Below, piece by piece: positions 1 to 12,300 of a DNA stretch of 64,000 bases. Numbering within the stretch: position 1 is the first letter of the stretch; every line of letters begins with the position of its first letter. Source of the DNA: Turnera subulata (Eukaryota > Streptophyta > Magnoliopsida > Malpighiales > Passifloraceae); contig JAKUCV010004208.1 of assembly GCA_028386065.3 (NCBI GenBank), positions 47,969 through 111,968 of the forward strand. Direction: 5' to 3'. Both the position numbers and the translations under genes were made by a program. Under the pieces are notes generated by a model. It searched no databases and had not been told where the DNA came from. It was given only the letters and a program-made list of their open reading frames with translations.

Positions 1-452
1 GAAGAAGATGGTGGTGGTGGTGAGGACGCTGCGCGCCGTTGCCGCTTGTAGTGTGGTGGTCGGCAGCGGGTGCGAGTGGCGGTGGTGAGGTGAAGAAAAG
101 AAGAAGATGGTGGTGAACAGGATGTTAGGGGTTGTTGTTTCCTTTTTTAAGCTGAAACTAAAACTGTATATATGAGTGGATGAGCTAAGTACTACTGCAG
201 GGAATGAAGTAAGGAAAGACTTGACGAAGAAAAATCCTATCTGGTGGTGGTTATATGCAGGTTTAAAAAAAAAAAAAACAGCAAAACATGGTTAGTGGGG
301 TAAGGAATAGTTCAGCTTGTTAAAGCTGCAGAATGTAGAGGTGGTTATGTTGGCCACATTCCATACTGTGTGTGTAATGATGGAGATACATGTGTGGTTG
401 GGTTGGAAAGTTCAGACGACAGTTATTATTATTATTATTTTTTATTATATTA

Positions 453-541
<89 letters not shown>

Positions 542-811
542 TTCATTAAATATTCTTTTGGTAAAAGACTTATATGCTATTTCTAGTTCCTCTTGGTAGT
601 AACACTAACCTAGGTGTATAATCGTCTTTTCACGGTTTACCCACTCCGGAAAATCTCGTAAAATATACGGAGTATGGTTCGAGACTCGAAATTGGAATCT
701 GATGCTCGGTTTACCATAAAATACTTTCCAAGGTTATTTTTACATGGTAAATTAGTGTACCAGGCATTTTACAGTCCGGTAAAAATATAAATTTTTACCC
801 GGGCTGTTACA
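1..811 (-). mobile_element. Partial Ty3/gypsy LTR, truncated by window start
   Basis: The last ~190 bp closely resemble the ends of the two LTRs at 52522-55128 and 59863-62583: a triplet of Cs and Gs, GGTAAAAATATAAATTTTT, then CCCGGGCTGTTACA. The rest is more diverged, so this is a related family and not the same element. The sequence after 811 lacks the polypurine-tract complement (CCCCCCTTAAAAG) found inside the complete element. 811 is therefore an outer boundary: either the 5' LTR of a minus-strand element lying to the left, or a solo LTR. The GGTGGTGGTG-rich start matches the GC-rich mid-LTR of the other copies in character only. Confidence 0.75.
421..541. repeat. ATT trinucleotide microsatellite inside the LTR
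   Basis: About 120 bp of nearly uninterrupted ATT/TTA units. It opens long poly-Ile and poly-Leu frames on the + strand that are artefacts, not genes. Confidence 0.95.
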
Positions 812-1591
812 GTAGCAGCTCTCTTGTCTAGGGTGTACTTTAAGTAGCAACTCTCTTGGCTATTATTGGTGTGTGCTATCCACAAAGGGTTCCTGCAAGT
901 GCACAGGGTTGTTGTAGTACTATCAAGGTCGTATCCACAGTGACTGGGTTGAGCATGTTACTTTCAATTAGACGAATTAGGCTAAGATAAACAAATAGAA
1001 ATAAAGTTGAGTAAATGCTAGCTGAAATATAAACAGAGTAACAAAAGAAACGTAACAGCAGAGTTTAATTAGGAAAGGATCAGATTTGGTGAGGTATTAG
1101 GCATCCGGGGTTCTCATGCCTATTTTATGCTTTAAATTGCTCAACAGCATCACAACAGGCTGAGCCTATTGATGCCCTGTGTTTAATAAGATGTCTTGAA
1201 CGGGCTCCCAACCTAGTGTACTACCAACGGCTTTCGATCTTATTGATAGTTCCCCAAGCTTCCATCTACCCCCTGCCGCTAGGTTTGACATTCACTTAGG
1301 GGTGAAGTTTAGTGTTGGTGCTAAATACCCACAGTCTCTCCCTATCTTCTCTCGACGGCTAGGGAGTGAAGGCTGACTGTTCTTGGTCTAGCACACCTGG
1401 CTTCACCTCTCGGTCCTTCACCAAGCTACTACTTAATTAAAATAGGCTTCCCAGTAGTCAATCAAGAATCAGATTAAAAGTGGTATTATCTTCTTGACTG
1501 TGCTGCGACAGGATGGGCCTGTGCTGAGCCTGTCGACAACACAAAATCAATTATAAAGATTAGTTCTTGCAGGCACTCTCAACCTATACTG
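812..1591. other. Unclassified repeat-like non-coding DNA, left of the solo LTR
   Basis: There is no credible ORF. Short recurring phrases suggest an older repeat: CACCTCTCGGTCCTT near 1405 recurs near 3358, and near-palindromes around AGGCTGAGCCT occur near 1158 and 4078, with a variant near 1520. The solo LTR at 1592-3171 inserted into this sequence, which resumes at 3177. Confidence 0.45.
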
Positions 1592-3171
1592 TGTTAGAAC
1601 AATAGCCCAATGCTAGAGGGGGGGGGGGGTGAATAGCGTTTATCGGACTAATACGAAATAAGCAGGAAATAAATGCGGAATTAAAACAATTGAAGGACAC
1701 AAGCAATTTATCCTGGTTCACACACACACTACTTGTGTGGCTAATCCAGTCCTTCAAGAGACTCTCTTGAAGATTCCACTATCTATGTTAAGCTTACGGG
1801 TGCTTAACAAACCGTTTACAACCTAGAGTTCTAGTCCCAAGAAACTCTAATTTCCTGCTTGAAGATACCTCACTTCAAGACTTCTCACACAGGAAGATAT
1901 ACCCTCTTCCTATGAATATCAACAAGGGAACTAACCTCCCTTAAGGTCTATGAATACACAATTCACTCACTCAAATAAAGAACTCTCTCAAAGAGCAGAT
2001 ATGAGTATACAAGTAAAGCTCTAAAAGGCAACTCTCAAATCCTCAATAGGATATTGGCTCAATAAAATTGATTTTGATGTATGAAATGAATGCTTCAATA
2101 TTAAGAGTTGATTAATTATGAATCAGAGCTGAAAATGCTTAATTTGTAGCTCTGAAAAGTCATGGAGCCGTTTGAAATCCACCCAAGAAAAAGCTTTAAA
2201 CAAAACATAGTGGGTGTTAAAAGTTGTCAGCAATAACGGCCATAACATCGATGTTTAAAGGCTCAACATCGATGTTTTGTCCAATAAATTTGAATTTTTG
2301 GACTAACGGTAACTAAAACATCGATGTTCTCAAACCCAACATCGATGTTATTTTGATTCTGTGAAAATGAGATGAAAACTAATTCTTGAAGAACATCGAT
2401 GTTTAATTCACAACATCGATGTTATTTTGCTTCTGTGAAAAACGATTAAAGCTGACCATTGAAGAACATCGATGTTATGAAATCCAACATCGATGTTTTG
2501 CTTATGTAAAGGATATTTTCAAATGCAACGGTCATGAGAACATCGATGTTTAGGATGCCAACATCGATGTTATTTGCCTAAGTTATTTGCCTACTGCCAA
2601 TTTTTGGAAAATTCTTTGAAGGCAGGAACATCGATGTTTAGAAGGCAACATCGATGTTATTTTGGCTCGGCAAAAACAAATTAAAACTGACCATTATGGA
2701 ACATCGATGTTACAAATGGGAACATCGATGTTATGACTAATTTTAAACGCAACGGTCACTAGAACATCGATGTTTAGGATGCCAACATCGATGTTATTTG
2801 CCTACTGCCTGTTTTGGAAATTTTTTGGAAGGCAGAACATCGATGTTTTAAAACATAACATCGATGTTATTGATTCAAAAAAATAGTTTGGTGTTTGAAA
2901 TATGTTTATGTGATGCATGAGTTAATTTTGAGCCAATGTCCTAGAAGAGTTGAGTGTTATACCTTGTACAATTTATGAATCTAACTCTTCTTTCTTGGCT
3001 CTTCAATCTTATGCTCATTCACTTTCATCCTTTGCTCTTGAGTGGTTTCTTTTGCTTGAGGATTGGTTTGACTTCATTTCTTTTTGCTTCATTCTTTTTG
3101 CTTCATCTTTGTCATGATCTGGAATTGGTTTGTCAATTATCAAAACCTGTAATGAACCATGAGTTCTAACA
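1592..3171. mobile_element. Solo LTR, probably Ty1/copia, with perfect 5-bp target duplication
   Basis: The block begins TGTTAGAA and ends TTCTAACA, giving 8-bp terminal inverted repeats with canonical TG...CA ends. It is flanked by TACTG at 1587-1591 and TACTG at 3172-3176. It has no internal gag-pol, primer site or second LTR, so it is a 1580-bp solo LTR, presumably left by LTR-LTR recombination. A 12-G run at 1618-1629 followed by GTGAATAG resembles the start of many plant copia (Sirevirus-type) LTRs. That family placement is from memory and tentative. The strand of the parent element is not determined. Confidence 0.85.
2244..2868. repeat. Array of 18 exact AACATCGATGTT palindromes in nine pairs
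   Basis: Exact copies start at 2244, 2265, 2317, 2338, 2392, 2412, 2465, 2486, 2539, 2560, 2627, 2647, 2700, 2721, 2763, 2784, 2836 and 2857. Spacing within a pair is 20 or 21 bp. Spacing between pair starts is 73, 75, 73, 74, 88, 73, 63 and 73 bp. The 8-9 bp between members of a pair and the ~40-bp linkers vary in sequence, while the 12-mer never does. The array lies wholly inside the solo LTR. Confidence 0.97.
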
Positions 3172-5640
3172 TACTGCACCCATTTGTTTTCACTCACAGG
3201 TGCCTCCCATGATTCTCACTCATCCTAACACTTTCGCATCGGTCAAATCTAGGGGATTAAGACTTGGTGTTGAGGCTGATTCCTCAATTAGTTCTTAATT
3301 TCTATTAAAAACTAAGAACTAAGGGTTGGTTGTTGTTGTTCCAGCAACTGTGGTTTCACCTCTCGGTCCTTTACCTAGGTACCTGTATTCATGCAAGGGT
3401 TCGGCCAGAACTCAAACATGTATCAAGTATGTAACAACTAAAACAAGAAAACGAGATAAGAACATGTAAAGAGCAATTTATTACATAAAAACCAGAGACA
3501 TGTTGCACCCCTTCAACTTAAGAGGGGTTGTTTAGTTCATGCTCAGAAATAAAAAATAAAAAAAAACACAATGAAAGCAAAGGTGAGCATAGGATTTGGA
3601 GCTGATTGGAGGTTAAGGGCCACACAATTTTTGCAGATAAAGCTGCAGAATTGTGCACCCCTTGAAAACCCAAAGTTCTAGGTTTTTAACCCCTGTTCAA
3701 AACCTTCAATGGTGTCTTTAATGGTGGATGATTCTATGGATTAATAGATGCAACTCCTCTTTTCTTCTTTCTTCCCCACTTGCTTGGAATCATGAGAGTT
3801 GAGCAAGTTGGCTCTCAGTTTTCCCATCGTGTTCGTCAGGATAAGGTGCTATGGGAAGTGTGTTGATAGGCTAAATTCTGGTGGATGCAAGTTGTAGGAG
3901 ACTTTTGAAGAAAATAATGATTCTTTAGGTGGAATTTCTTCAAGGCAGTAATGATTATTGCCTCCTTTCCCAAGAAAAGTTCTCTGAAACCTTCAGGATA
4001 AGTTTGCTTTTGTAAGCAGTGCAAGTCGATGCATTTTTTTATATTTTCTGCACTTTTGTTGGTTTTTGTAGTATGTACAGGCTGAGCCTGTGCATGGGAC
4101 TGTTTGCACGTTTCTTGATTTTCTCTTCAAATTGATTCCAGCTCCTCTTGTGGTTGGTGAGGAGTTGTGAATACATCTTGGATCATGGTAAGGACAACAA
4201 AATCCAATGGATACTCTGTGATTGGAGGAGGATTTGTGGCCTTTAATTGAATCTGCAGTGAACAACAGGCTCTGAAATAGATTCTGCAGTCCCAAAACAG
4301 ACTTAGGCTGTGACAGAGACTATTTTCGCGAATTCTCCAATAAAATCCTCTGAAATTCCTTGAAATGGACCTGGAATTACTAATCACACAGTAAGGGGTG
4401 GCAATGGAAAGAATATAATGAAATTGTGCATAGTAAGGCATATAGTTATAGTGAAATGAGGAGAAATTGTGTCCGAACTCATGCCTAAAAGTATGCATAT
4501 TTCATTTGCATCAATTATAAATAGTAAGCTTTAGATTGGTTTTGGTAGTATTGCAAAGTTATTAAGGGTGTGTGTTAAGAGTAGAAAACAGTACGAAAAA
4601 ATCTATTGACTTATTTGAGTATATTCTTTTAGGAGATTTATTTTGTACTAATATTTTTATATTCGTGAAGATCTGAAGTTCATAGATGTAAGTAAGTTTA
4701 AGACTGAACACAGTTAAATTCTTGTGTGTCTTCCTGTTGGACCCGTTGAAGAACTGGCTGGATCGCCGCTGCAGCCACACCGTCCATCGCGTGGAAGTTG
4801 TTGCCATCTCTAGGATTCGCTCAGATTATTCCTCTTCTCTACCGTTAAAAGTATTAATTTTGTTGTCATCTAATTATGTTATATTTTTCTGTTAATTTAT
4901 ATTTTTATATTTGTTTTTATGTTCTTTGTAATGCTCCTCTGCATCCATTGGTTGATAAGCCTACATATGGGTTACAAGAATTTTTATATTAATGATGTCT
5001 TTGAATTTTTTTTATACTTATAATACAAATTTTTTAATTGCAGATAATTCTTATAGAAACATGGCTTGCTGGCTACTGACCTTCGAGGGTTCATCAATTT
5101 TATCTGAGATATCGCTACAAGTCCTGATCATGTTGAGCCCACCACTTTGCAAGAATGGAACATGTTCGTCATTGTTTCTGAATACAGAATTTAAGTGCAG
5201 GACATTAGTTAAATCATTCCTTCTTGATGAGAATAAACTATAGATTTTTGTACCTTTACATCTTAGACAATTTGTCTTCCAAAATCTCTTATTTTGTGTA
5301 TGTTTCTGCGCCTCAGAGAGTTATAGCTGAAGGTTTGATCCCAAACAATGATTGGCATAGGCACTGGACAACTGATCACTAATTTTTTTTAGTTTTTTTT
5401 AATTTTTTTCACCTAGAAATTATGAATAAAAAAGATATGACTTAGGATGTTAAAAGAATGACCACATTAAAAAAATTTTGAATCCGTCCCTAACTACTAG
5501 TACGACCTTAAAATTAGTATTCAATATGAATGTATATGACCTGACACATCTGTGGGTTCTTCTAATATTTTGCGCAAGGTGCATGAGCATGGTTATGTGG
5601 ATCATTTTGCTTCTCTTACTTACTTGCAAAAGTGCTCATG
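3172..5640. other. Non-coding or unrecognised stretch
   Basis: 3177 to ~4080 continues the repeat interrupted by the solo LTR. From 4080 to 5640 I see only short ORFs without recognisable domains. A splice-acceptor-like TTGCAG at 5038-5043 precedes a short open stretch to 5242, but no family was recognised in any frame. Confidence 0.4.
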
Positions 5641-5654
5641 AAATTTGAAAATTT

Positions 5655-7066
5655 TTGTGTACTACTAATGAAGGAACCAATCAAGTTAAAGAATCCAAAA
5701 TAAATAAGCTTATGAGAGACTGTGAGCTTTTTGCTATGATGTCAAATGAGTCTATTAGTGATATCAGTACTAGATTCTCTACTCTTTGCAACAATCTTGT
5801 GAATATTGGAAAAGTAATTAGTGACAAAGAGAATGTGACTAAGGTGTTGAGATCTCTAAGCAAGGAATGGGAACCTAGGGTCGCTACTATTAAAGAGGAA
5901 AAAGATCTCAATGTTCTAATCTATGATGAACTTATTGGTTCTTTGATTGCTTATGGGATGAAGTTTTAATGGAAAGAGGAAAAAAAGAAGGAACTTGTTT
6001 TGAAGGTTTAAGACTCAAGTGAAGAAGCCAATGACAAGGAAGATGATGTTGCTCTCATTACAAGGAAGTTCATGAAGTTCCTTAAGAAGAAGAGGTTGCA
6101 AAAAGGAAAAAACTTAAAGAGCTCCAAGTATCATGATGCAAGGAAAGAGCTATTGTTTGTTTTGAATGCAACAAGCCTGGTCACATCGAATCGGAGTGAC
6201 CATATAAGAAGAAACCAAGATATGATTCCTTAAAGAGCAAAGCAAAGAAAGTCATGACGGCATGGGATGATAATGACTCATCCTTAAGTAATTCGGATGA
6301 TGATGAGAATGCACACCTTTGCTTTATGGCACTTGAGAACGACGAGATAACGGATCCATCCAATGACTTTACATTTGATGAATTGCATGATGCTTTTCTT
6401 AAGTTATATGATGAACTTAAAAAATTTTTAAAAAAGAATCTTGCTTATAAAAAGTAACTTGAGGCTCTTGAAAAAGAGAAGGTGCTTTTAATACTTCTTA
6501 CAATGAACTAAATGATAAAATCTCATCAAATGTTTATGCATGAGATGTATTAAGAAAAGAGAATGATTCTCTTAAATCTCAAGTTGTTGATTTGGAGAAT
6601 ACTTTGGTCACCAATAGAAGAGAAGATCTTAATCTTCTTTAAGGACAACAAAGAAACCCAATGCAAAAAAAAAAAAAGATTGGGTGCATCTAATAAGAAA
6701 TATGATGCTAAACTTTTTGTACTTAATGCTAAGATATACGAACATGGTGCTTCATCTTCTTCTCATAATACTACATCCTTTGAATATGCCAACCCATATG
6801 TTTTTAATGCTAGAGCGCATGCTCATTATAGAAGATCATATGCTCAAAAAGGAAGACCATATTCAAGTAATAGAAGATCTCCTTATGCTAAATCATATGC
6901 TCATGGTAGAAGATCATATGCCTATAATGCTAGAACATATGTTAATGGTGGTAGACCACATGCTCACTGTGCTAGATTATTTGCACATCATGCAAGATCT
7001 TATGGTTACAATTCAAGATCACAAGCTTACAAAGCTAAACCATTCTTTTACAATGGAAGGCAATAA
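5655..7066 (+). pseudogene. Decayed Ty1/copia gag (Sirevirus-like)
   Basis: The first open segment (5655-5969) reads like the UBN2-type gag core of plant copia elements: a stretch containing EGTNQVKESKIN, then ESISDISTRF and a KVLRSLSKEWEPRV-type motif. A zinc-knuckle relic encoding CFECNKPGHIESE lies near 6157-6197, cut by a stop just before the expected last Cys. A third segment (6254-6457) has the acidic NSDDDENAHLCFMALEND and FDELHDAFLKLYDELKK pattern usual downstream of the knuckle in Sirevirus-type Gag. The segments are in different frames and broken by stops. No protease, integrase or RT follows, so this is a fragment. Whether it belongs to the same family as the 1592-3171 LTR cannot be told. 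Confidence 0.7.
6800..7066 (+). repeat. Coding minisatellite, ~21-bp unit (Arg/Tyr/His/Ala heptads)
   Basis: The end of the decayed gag encodes a chain of about ten loose seven-residue units of the pattern R-x-Y/H-A-x-x-A/G, for example RTYVNGG, RPHAHCA, RLFAHHA and RSYGYNS. At DNA level this is a degenerate 21-bp tandem repeat built on AGATCATATGCTCAT-like units. It stays open for the whole stretch and ends at a TAA at 7064-7066. Confidence 0.75.
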
Positions 7067-7070
7067 AACA

Positions 7071-8012
7071 CAAGCAAGAACACCAAGATTTAGAGTGGTT
7101 CCTCTTAAACCCTACAGAAATATTCACTACTCAAGGCTCCCTCTTGAGATTTGCCAAATACACTACATGATATTTTCAAAGGTGAAATCCAACCTTTTAT
7201 ACTTGGAAAATATTGTGCCAACAATCACTTTTTGGATAAGCCAAAATACTTGTTTTTGTTGTGAGATTTTAGTATAAGCACACCTACAAAATCTCCACTA
7301 GAATAACTCTTGAAAAAATCGTGGTTTCTGGTTCTTCTTATACTTTCTTCTCCAAGCTTCTAATGCCCAATTGTCCTCAAAAGAGTCAAGACAAAATCTC
7401 TTTGAGATGTTGGATGGTGCAGTTTTTGAAAATTTAAGCACCCATTAAGCCCTCTAATCAACACTCTTCAAGAGACTTCTAAACGTCAAATAAAGAGAGT
7501 GCTTTTGACTTGTCTTTGAGCTTATGAATAAGACAGGCATAATGTTCGCCACCTTAACCCTTACCTGCTCATTTCATTTTAGTTTTCAAAGGCAGAAGAA
7601 GACAAAAGAGAGGAAAAGGACACAGCTGGAAGAACAAGATAGCATAGTTTCTTCTAAAGTGCACCGTTTTATCAAGTGTACTGAGAAAGTAAATACAGTG
7701 AAGAAAGAAGCCCGAAAACTTGAATTGAAAGGAGTAGGCCGAAAACAAAAGCTTGAATCAAAAGGAATTGGCCGAAAACATCGTTGGGTTAATTTATAAG
7801 AAATCTTTTAATAACCAAGTGCAAGCCTTTAGCAAAAGCAACAAAAGCCCAACATTTTGACTTTCATCAATAAAATCACAAAGCACTTTTAGCCCAATCC
7901 GTTAAAATTGCATGCATCAACATTTATTTTAAAGGTTAATTCATTCCCTCTTAGCCTATTTTGGGCCTACATGATATTCTTCTTTATATTTTTTGTCATT
8001 AATATCTATGCA
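7071..8012. other. No recognised gene
   Basis: Only one modest ORF is present (7524-7799, Lys/Glu-rich, no domain). The stretch lies between the gag relic and the MULE target duplication and is probably retrotransposon-derived. I cannot place it. Confidence 0.4.
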
Positions 8013-8022
8013 TGACTATAAA

Positions 8023-8403
8023 AGGTTTTTGGGTTTTATAGTACCCGATGTTTAACGTTTTGGCCAATTTGGGTCCCTGACTTTCTATTTGGACGGTCAC
8101 GTACCCCGACTTTAAGTGGGCAGGCCAGTCATAGTCCATCAGTCAAGCACCTGTCGACGTGGCGGGCTGCCCGATTTTGGGCTCTCTGAGCCGCGCCGAA
8201 ACGACGTCGTTTCGAGTTGAGACTACACCGTTTTGAAGATGTGGATTGACACATTGGATTAGTGGGCCCCACAGACCGCCCGGCCCTAGTACAGTACCAT
8301 ACCGACCCGAAACCTGCCCCGTTGCCTGAAAACCCGCCCGGTATGCACCAGTGAACCTGCCCACCCATTTCATTTTTTCTTCTTTTTAAAAAAATCTAAC
8401 CAT
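8023..8403 (+). repeat. Left terminal inverted repeat of MULE-1
   Basis: It pairs with 14667-15042 in reverse complement. It contains the palindrome AAACGACGTCGTTT at 8199-8212, also present in the right arm (14861-14874) and in both arms of MULE-2. The outermost ~8 bp (AGGTTTTT) are not matched on the right side. Confidence 0.88.
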
Positions 8404-9333
8404 ACTGTGTCGTTTTATATTGAAAGCAAAGCAGAGGGGCATTTCAATTTCAAAGGCTAAGTATTTTCTTCCCACATTTTCAATTGCATTCCCCAAGCTC
8501 GCTCCTCTTTCCCCCAAATACCGAGAACCCGGTAGGCCGAATTCAATTTCCTTACTGAATTGATGCAGTAATCGAAGGTGAAACCGTTGAATCTATACTC
8601 TAGTTGAAACCCTTGCAGCGAAACCCACAAATGCAATCGATTCCTCTCCTCAATCCGTACCCTATTCGAAAATCGAAACCCTAGAATCCAATCGAAACCT
8701 AATTGATTCTTCGCCTCAATCAAAACCGTAAATGGGAATCAGCATTGAGAAGAAGCCCCATACCAGAAGCCCCCAATTGATACCTTAATCGATTCCCCCT
8801 GCGAAACCCTAAGCGAAGTTATAGAAACGAAGAAGAGAGGCTGAATCCGAAGACGCCGATGACGAAGACAGGCTTCAGGCACATAGTTCAGGCATGCGAA
8901 AAATGAGGGGTGCGAAATTCGAGGCTGAGGAGGAAGGAAAATAGAAAGAAGATAGAAGAGACACATCGAGCACAGTCAGGGGTGCCAAAGGCATGAGTTG
9001 GCGAAAGGAAAAGGTAAGATACCTTTCTTTAAAGTGTTAAACATGGGAAATAGACAGAGAATCCATAGTTTTCGGTCAATAATATCAGCCGTACAATATT
9101 CTAGGGTTTTCATTTTGTGCAAGTTCCCCAAAAACCTTTTGTGCTGTTACAGTGCTTTTTTATGAAATTAATAAAATAATCTTTGTGTGTGGCTTCTGTG
9201 TGGGTATTATTGTTTAATTCTAGGGTGCTAAATTCGCATGTATGTAATGATGTTGGCATATGTCAGTGTGTTGTGTTTGTGAATGTTGTTTGGTTGTAGT
9301 TGCCTAATTGGCATGTTATTACCATATTTGTAG

Positions 9334-12300
9334 ATGGTGTTGTTCATGTACCATATTGGTGGACAGTTTGTAAGGTCTGCTACGTCCACTGACTATGTAA
9401 AGAGTGAGGTTGTTGAGAGTGATGGAGACCTAGATGAGGCGGGTTTTATGACATTTAGGGCCTGGTGTAAGAGAATAATCATCATGACGTGCATAACATA
9501 TGGTATGTCAAACCTGGGATGACATTGAAGGATGGTCTTATTCTTTTGAAAGATAATGGTGACGGTGATATGCGTTTGCTTGATTACTGTTGTAAGCATG
9601 AAGTGATAGATGTGTATATTGAACATGGAGAGATGCACCTTTTGTTTGTTGAAGGGCCTGAGGAGGCGTGCAATAGATTACACATAAATGCTCAGAGGTT
9701 AGGTGATAGGGTAGAAGTTGCTGGAGTAAGTAAAGAAGTTAATGAAGTGAATGTAGCTAATATAATTAATGAGGATGTGGAGGCAGGACCAATTGGGCAA
9801 GGGGTTGAAAAGGAGAGTAGTGAAGATGAAGATTATGAATACTCTAAAGCTGATATGGAAAGCTCAGAAAGCATTTCCCTGGTTGATTCTGCAGACTGTG
9901 AAGACGGTGCAGATGGAGATATAGATGACAGCAATGATGAGGACTATGTGCTACCATCAGGTGATGGTGTTGGGTCAGAGAGTGAGTTAGTAGTTGACTC
10001 AGAAGGAGATATGCAAGGCGTTGGTAACATAGACGAGGCTGAAATTACAACAAGGCGAGAGGCACATGAAGAAAGGTGGGTGGCCATTGATTATCTAACT
10101 GATGGTAATGATGAAGAGTTACGGTTTTTTATGCAAGAGAAGCAGAGAATTGAGACTGGTATGATGCAAGATGAAGGCAATATTTTAGTGTCTTCAGCTG
10201 ATAGGGGTGGTCAACATTTAGAAGTTAGTGGTGCAGGTAGTGTGGAGGGCAGTTTGGGAAATGGACATGAGAGGGGTGATGATGTAAATAATACAGATGA
10301 AGGGGGTAGAAATGTCCAACAAAATGCAGGTGGTGGGGATAAAGATGATGTGGTTGGCTTCGAATCAGATGAGCAAGGTAGCTACCCATCTTCTTCTGGT
10401 GGAAGCGACTATGACAGTACAGGGAGGTGCAAATCCAAGACACTTTGGTTCAATGAGAGGGATGACAAACTACATTTTCAGCAATGGATGATGTTTGTTG
10501 ACAATAAGCAAATTAAAACTGCTCTAAGAAAGCATTCAATCGCTGAAAGGAAGGATATCAGAATTATTAAGGTAAGTGAGTGAATTCTAAGTTTGTATTA
10601 ATTATTTGATTTAAATGTATATTAGTATGCCGGGGAGTGTGTCCTGACACTTTATATATTTGTCAGGACACTCTCAAAAAGCTAACTGCAATCTGCGCTG
10701 AGGAAGGCTGTCCATGGAGACTTCATGTTTCCACACATGGAAGTACTAGGGGGAGGTGGAGATTGAAGACATGTAAGATGCATGACACCAATTGTGGATA
10801 TGCACGGACTAACACGAGGTTAAGATACAAGTTCTTGGCCGAGCACTTCGGGATATGATTGATGATGTTAGAGAGAAATTAAAGTTTGAGGTTTCACGCC
10901 ACCAGTGTAGAGATGCAAAAGAAGAAGTGCAGAAATATTACAATGGGGATGTGGTTGCTGAGTTCAAGAGACTGGAGGATTATGCAGAAGAATTAAGGCA
11001 AAGTAATCTGGAAAGTACAATATGTGTCACCTCAACTGAAACTAAAGAAAGCAGTCGAAGGTTTAAGGCTATGCATGTCTGCTTTGATGCGGTGAAGAAG
11101 GGATTTTTGGAGGGTTGCAGGCGCGTTGTTGGACTTGATGGGTGTTTTTTTAAGGGTCTTTTCAAATATCAGATCTTGTCAGCAGTGGGGAGGGATGCTA
11201 AATAACCAAATGTATCCCATTGCCTGGTGTGTTGTCAACTATGAGAAGAGGGAGAGTTGGAGGGATTTTCTACTTTCATTAATGTCAGACTTAGGCATCC
11301 CTATGGGGCTGGGAGATGGGTGGACCTTCATAAGTGACCAGCAGAAGGTAAGCTCATTATTTGCATTACTGCTTCTACAAACACTGAATTGGTTGATTTA
11401 TTGATTGTTGGGTCATTGTTTTGATTACTACAGGGTCTTATTGTAGCAGTAGCCGAGTTGATGCCTTATGCAGGGCACAGGCGATGTGCCAGGCACATAT
11501 ATGCCAAATGGAGGAAAAAATGGAAGGGAGATAATCTACAAGTGCAGTTCTAGAGGACTTGCAAAGCAACATGTGAGCCTGATTTTAACGAGAAATTAGA
11601 GAAACTATGTTAGATATCAGAGGATGCAAAGAAAGAATTCCTAGAGGTAAATCCTAAATTCTGGTGTAAAGCTTTTTTCAGAACTGTGCCCAAGTGTGAT
11701 GTGGTTGACAATAATATGAGTGAGACATTTAATGCTTGGATTATTGAGGTTAGGTACAAGAGTACTGTGTCTCTTATGGAAATTATTAGAAAGTTGGTAG
11801 GAAATAGAATGAGGGATAGGAGAGGGAGAACAGGGATGTTCAAAGAAGGTGTGGCTCCTAAAGTATGGGAAAAAATAAGGGACTATGAAGATATAGCATG
11901 TAGTTTTGTTGTAGATTTTCATTGTCAGGAAAATTATGAGGTAGTTTGCAGAGCAGAACAGTATGTTGTTAGTATGAAGGAAGGTACCTGCAGTTGTAGG
12001 GGTTGGGACTTGACTGGTATACCGTGTGCGCATGCAATATGTGTGATACATGGGCAAAAATTACCTGTTTCTGACTTTGTAAGTGAGTGGTATACACTAG
12101 ATAAGTTTGAGAAATCTTATGAGCCGACTATACCTGTTAGAGGTAGGAAATTTTGGCCACACACTGGTAAGCCAGGTTTGTTGCCACCAATATGCGAAAA
12201 GATGCCTGGTAGGAAGAAGAGCACCAAGAGGGAAAAAGAGAGTTGGTAGGAACGTGCTCGTGGTAATCCTCCAAGGCCTGGAAGGAAGACCCACTGCACA

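Noticed and set aside
317..599. Poly-Ile and poly-Leu ORFs
   Set aside because: They are produced by the ATT microsatellite within the LTR.
2244..2868. CRISPR-like array of regular repeats
   Set aside because: The genome is plant nuclear, the repeats are 12 bp and the spacers are 8-9 and ~40 bp. The array lies inside an LTR with a target duplication and has no cas genes.
4992..5243. 83-codon ORF preceded by a TTGCAG acceptor-like site
   Set aside because: No family was recognised in any frame and no partner exon was seen. Left as unassigned.
8129..8373. ORFs in the MULE-1 TIRs (and 14617-14944), and in the MULE-2 TIRs (30938-31138, 32376-32750)
   Set aside because: They are mirror images in the two arms of each inverted repeat. 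Composition-driven, with no domain.
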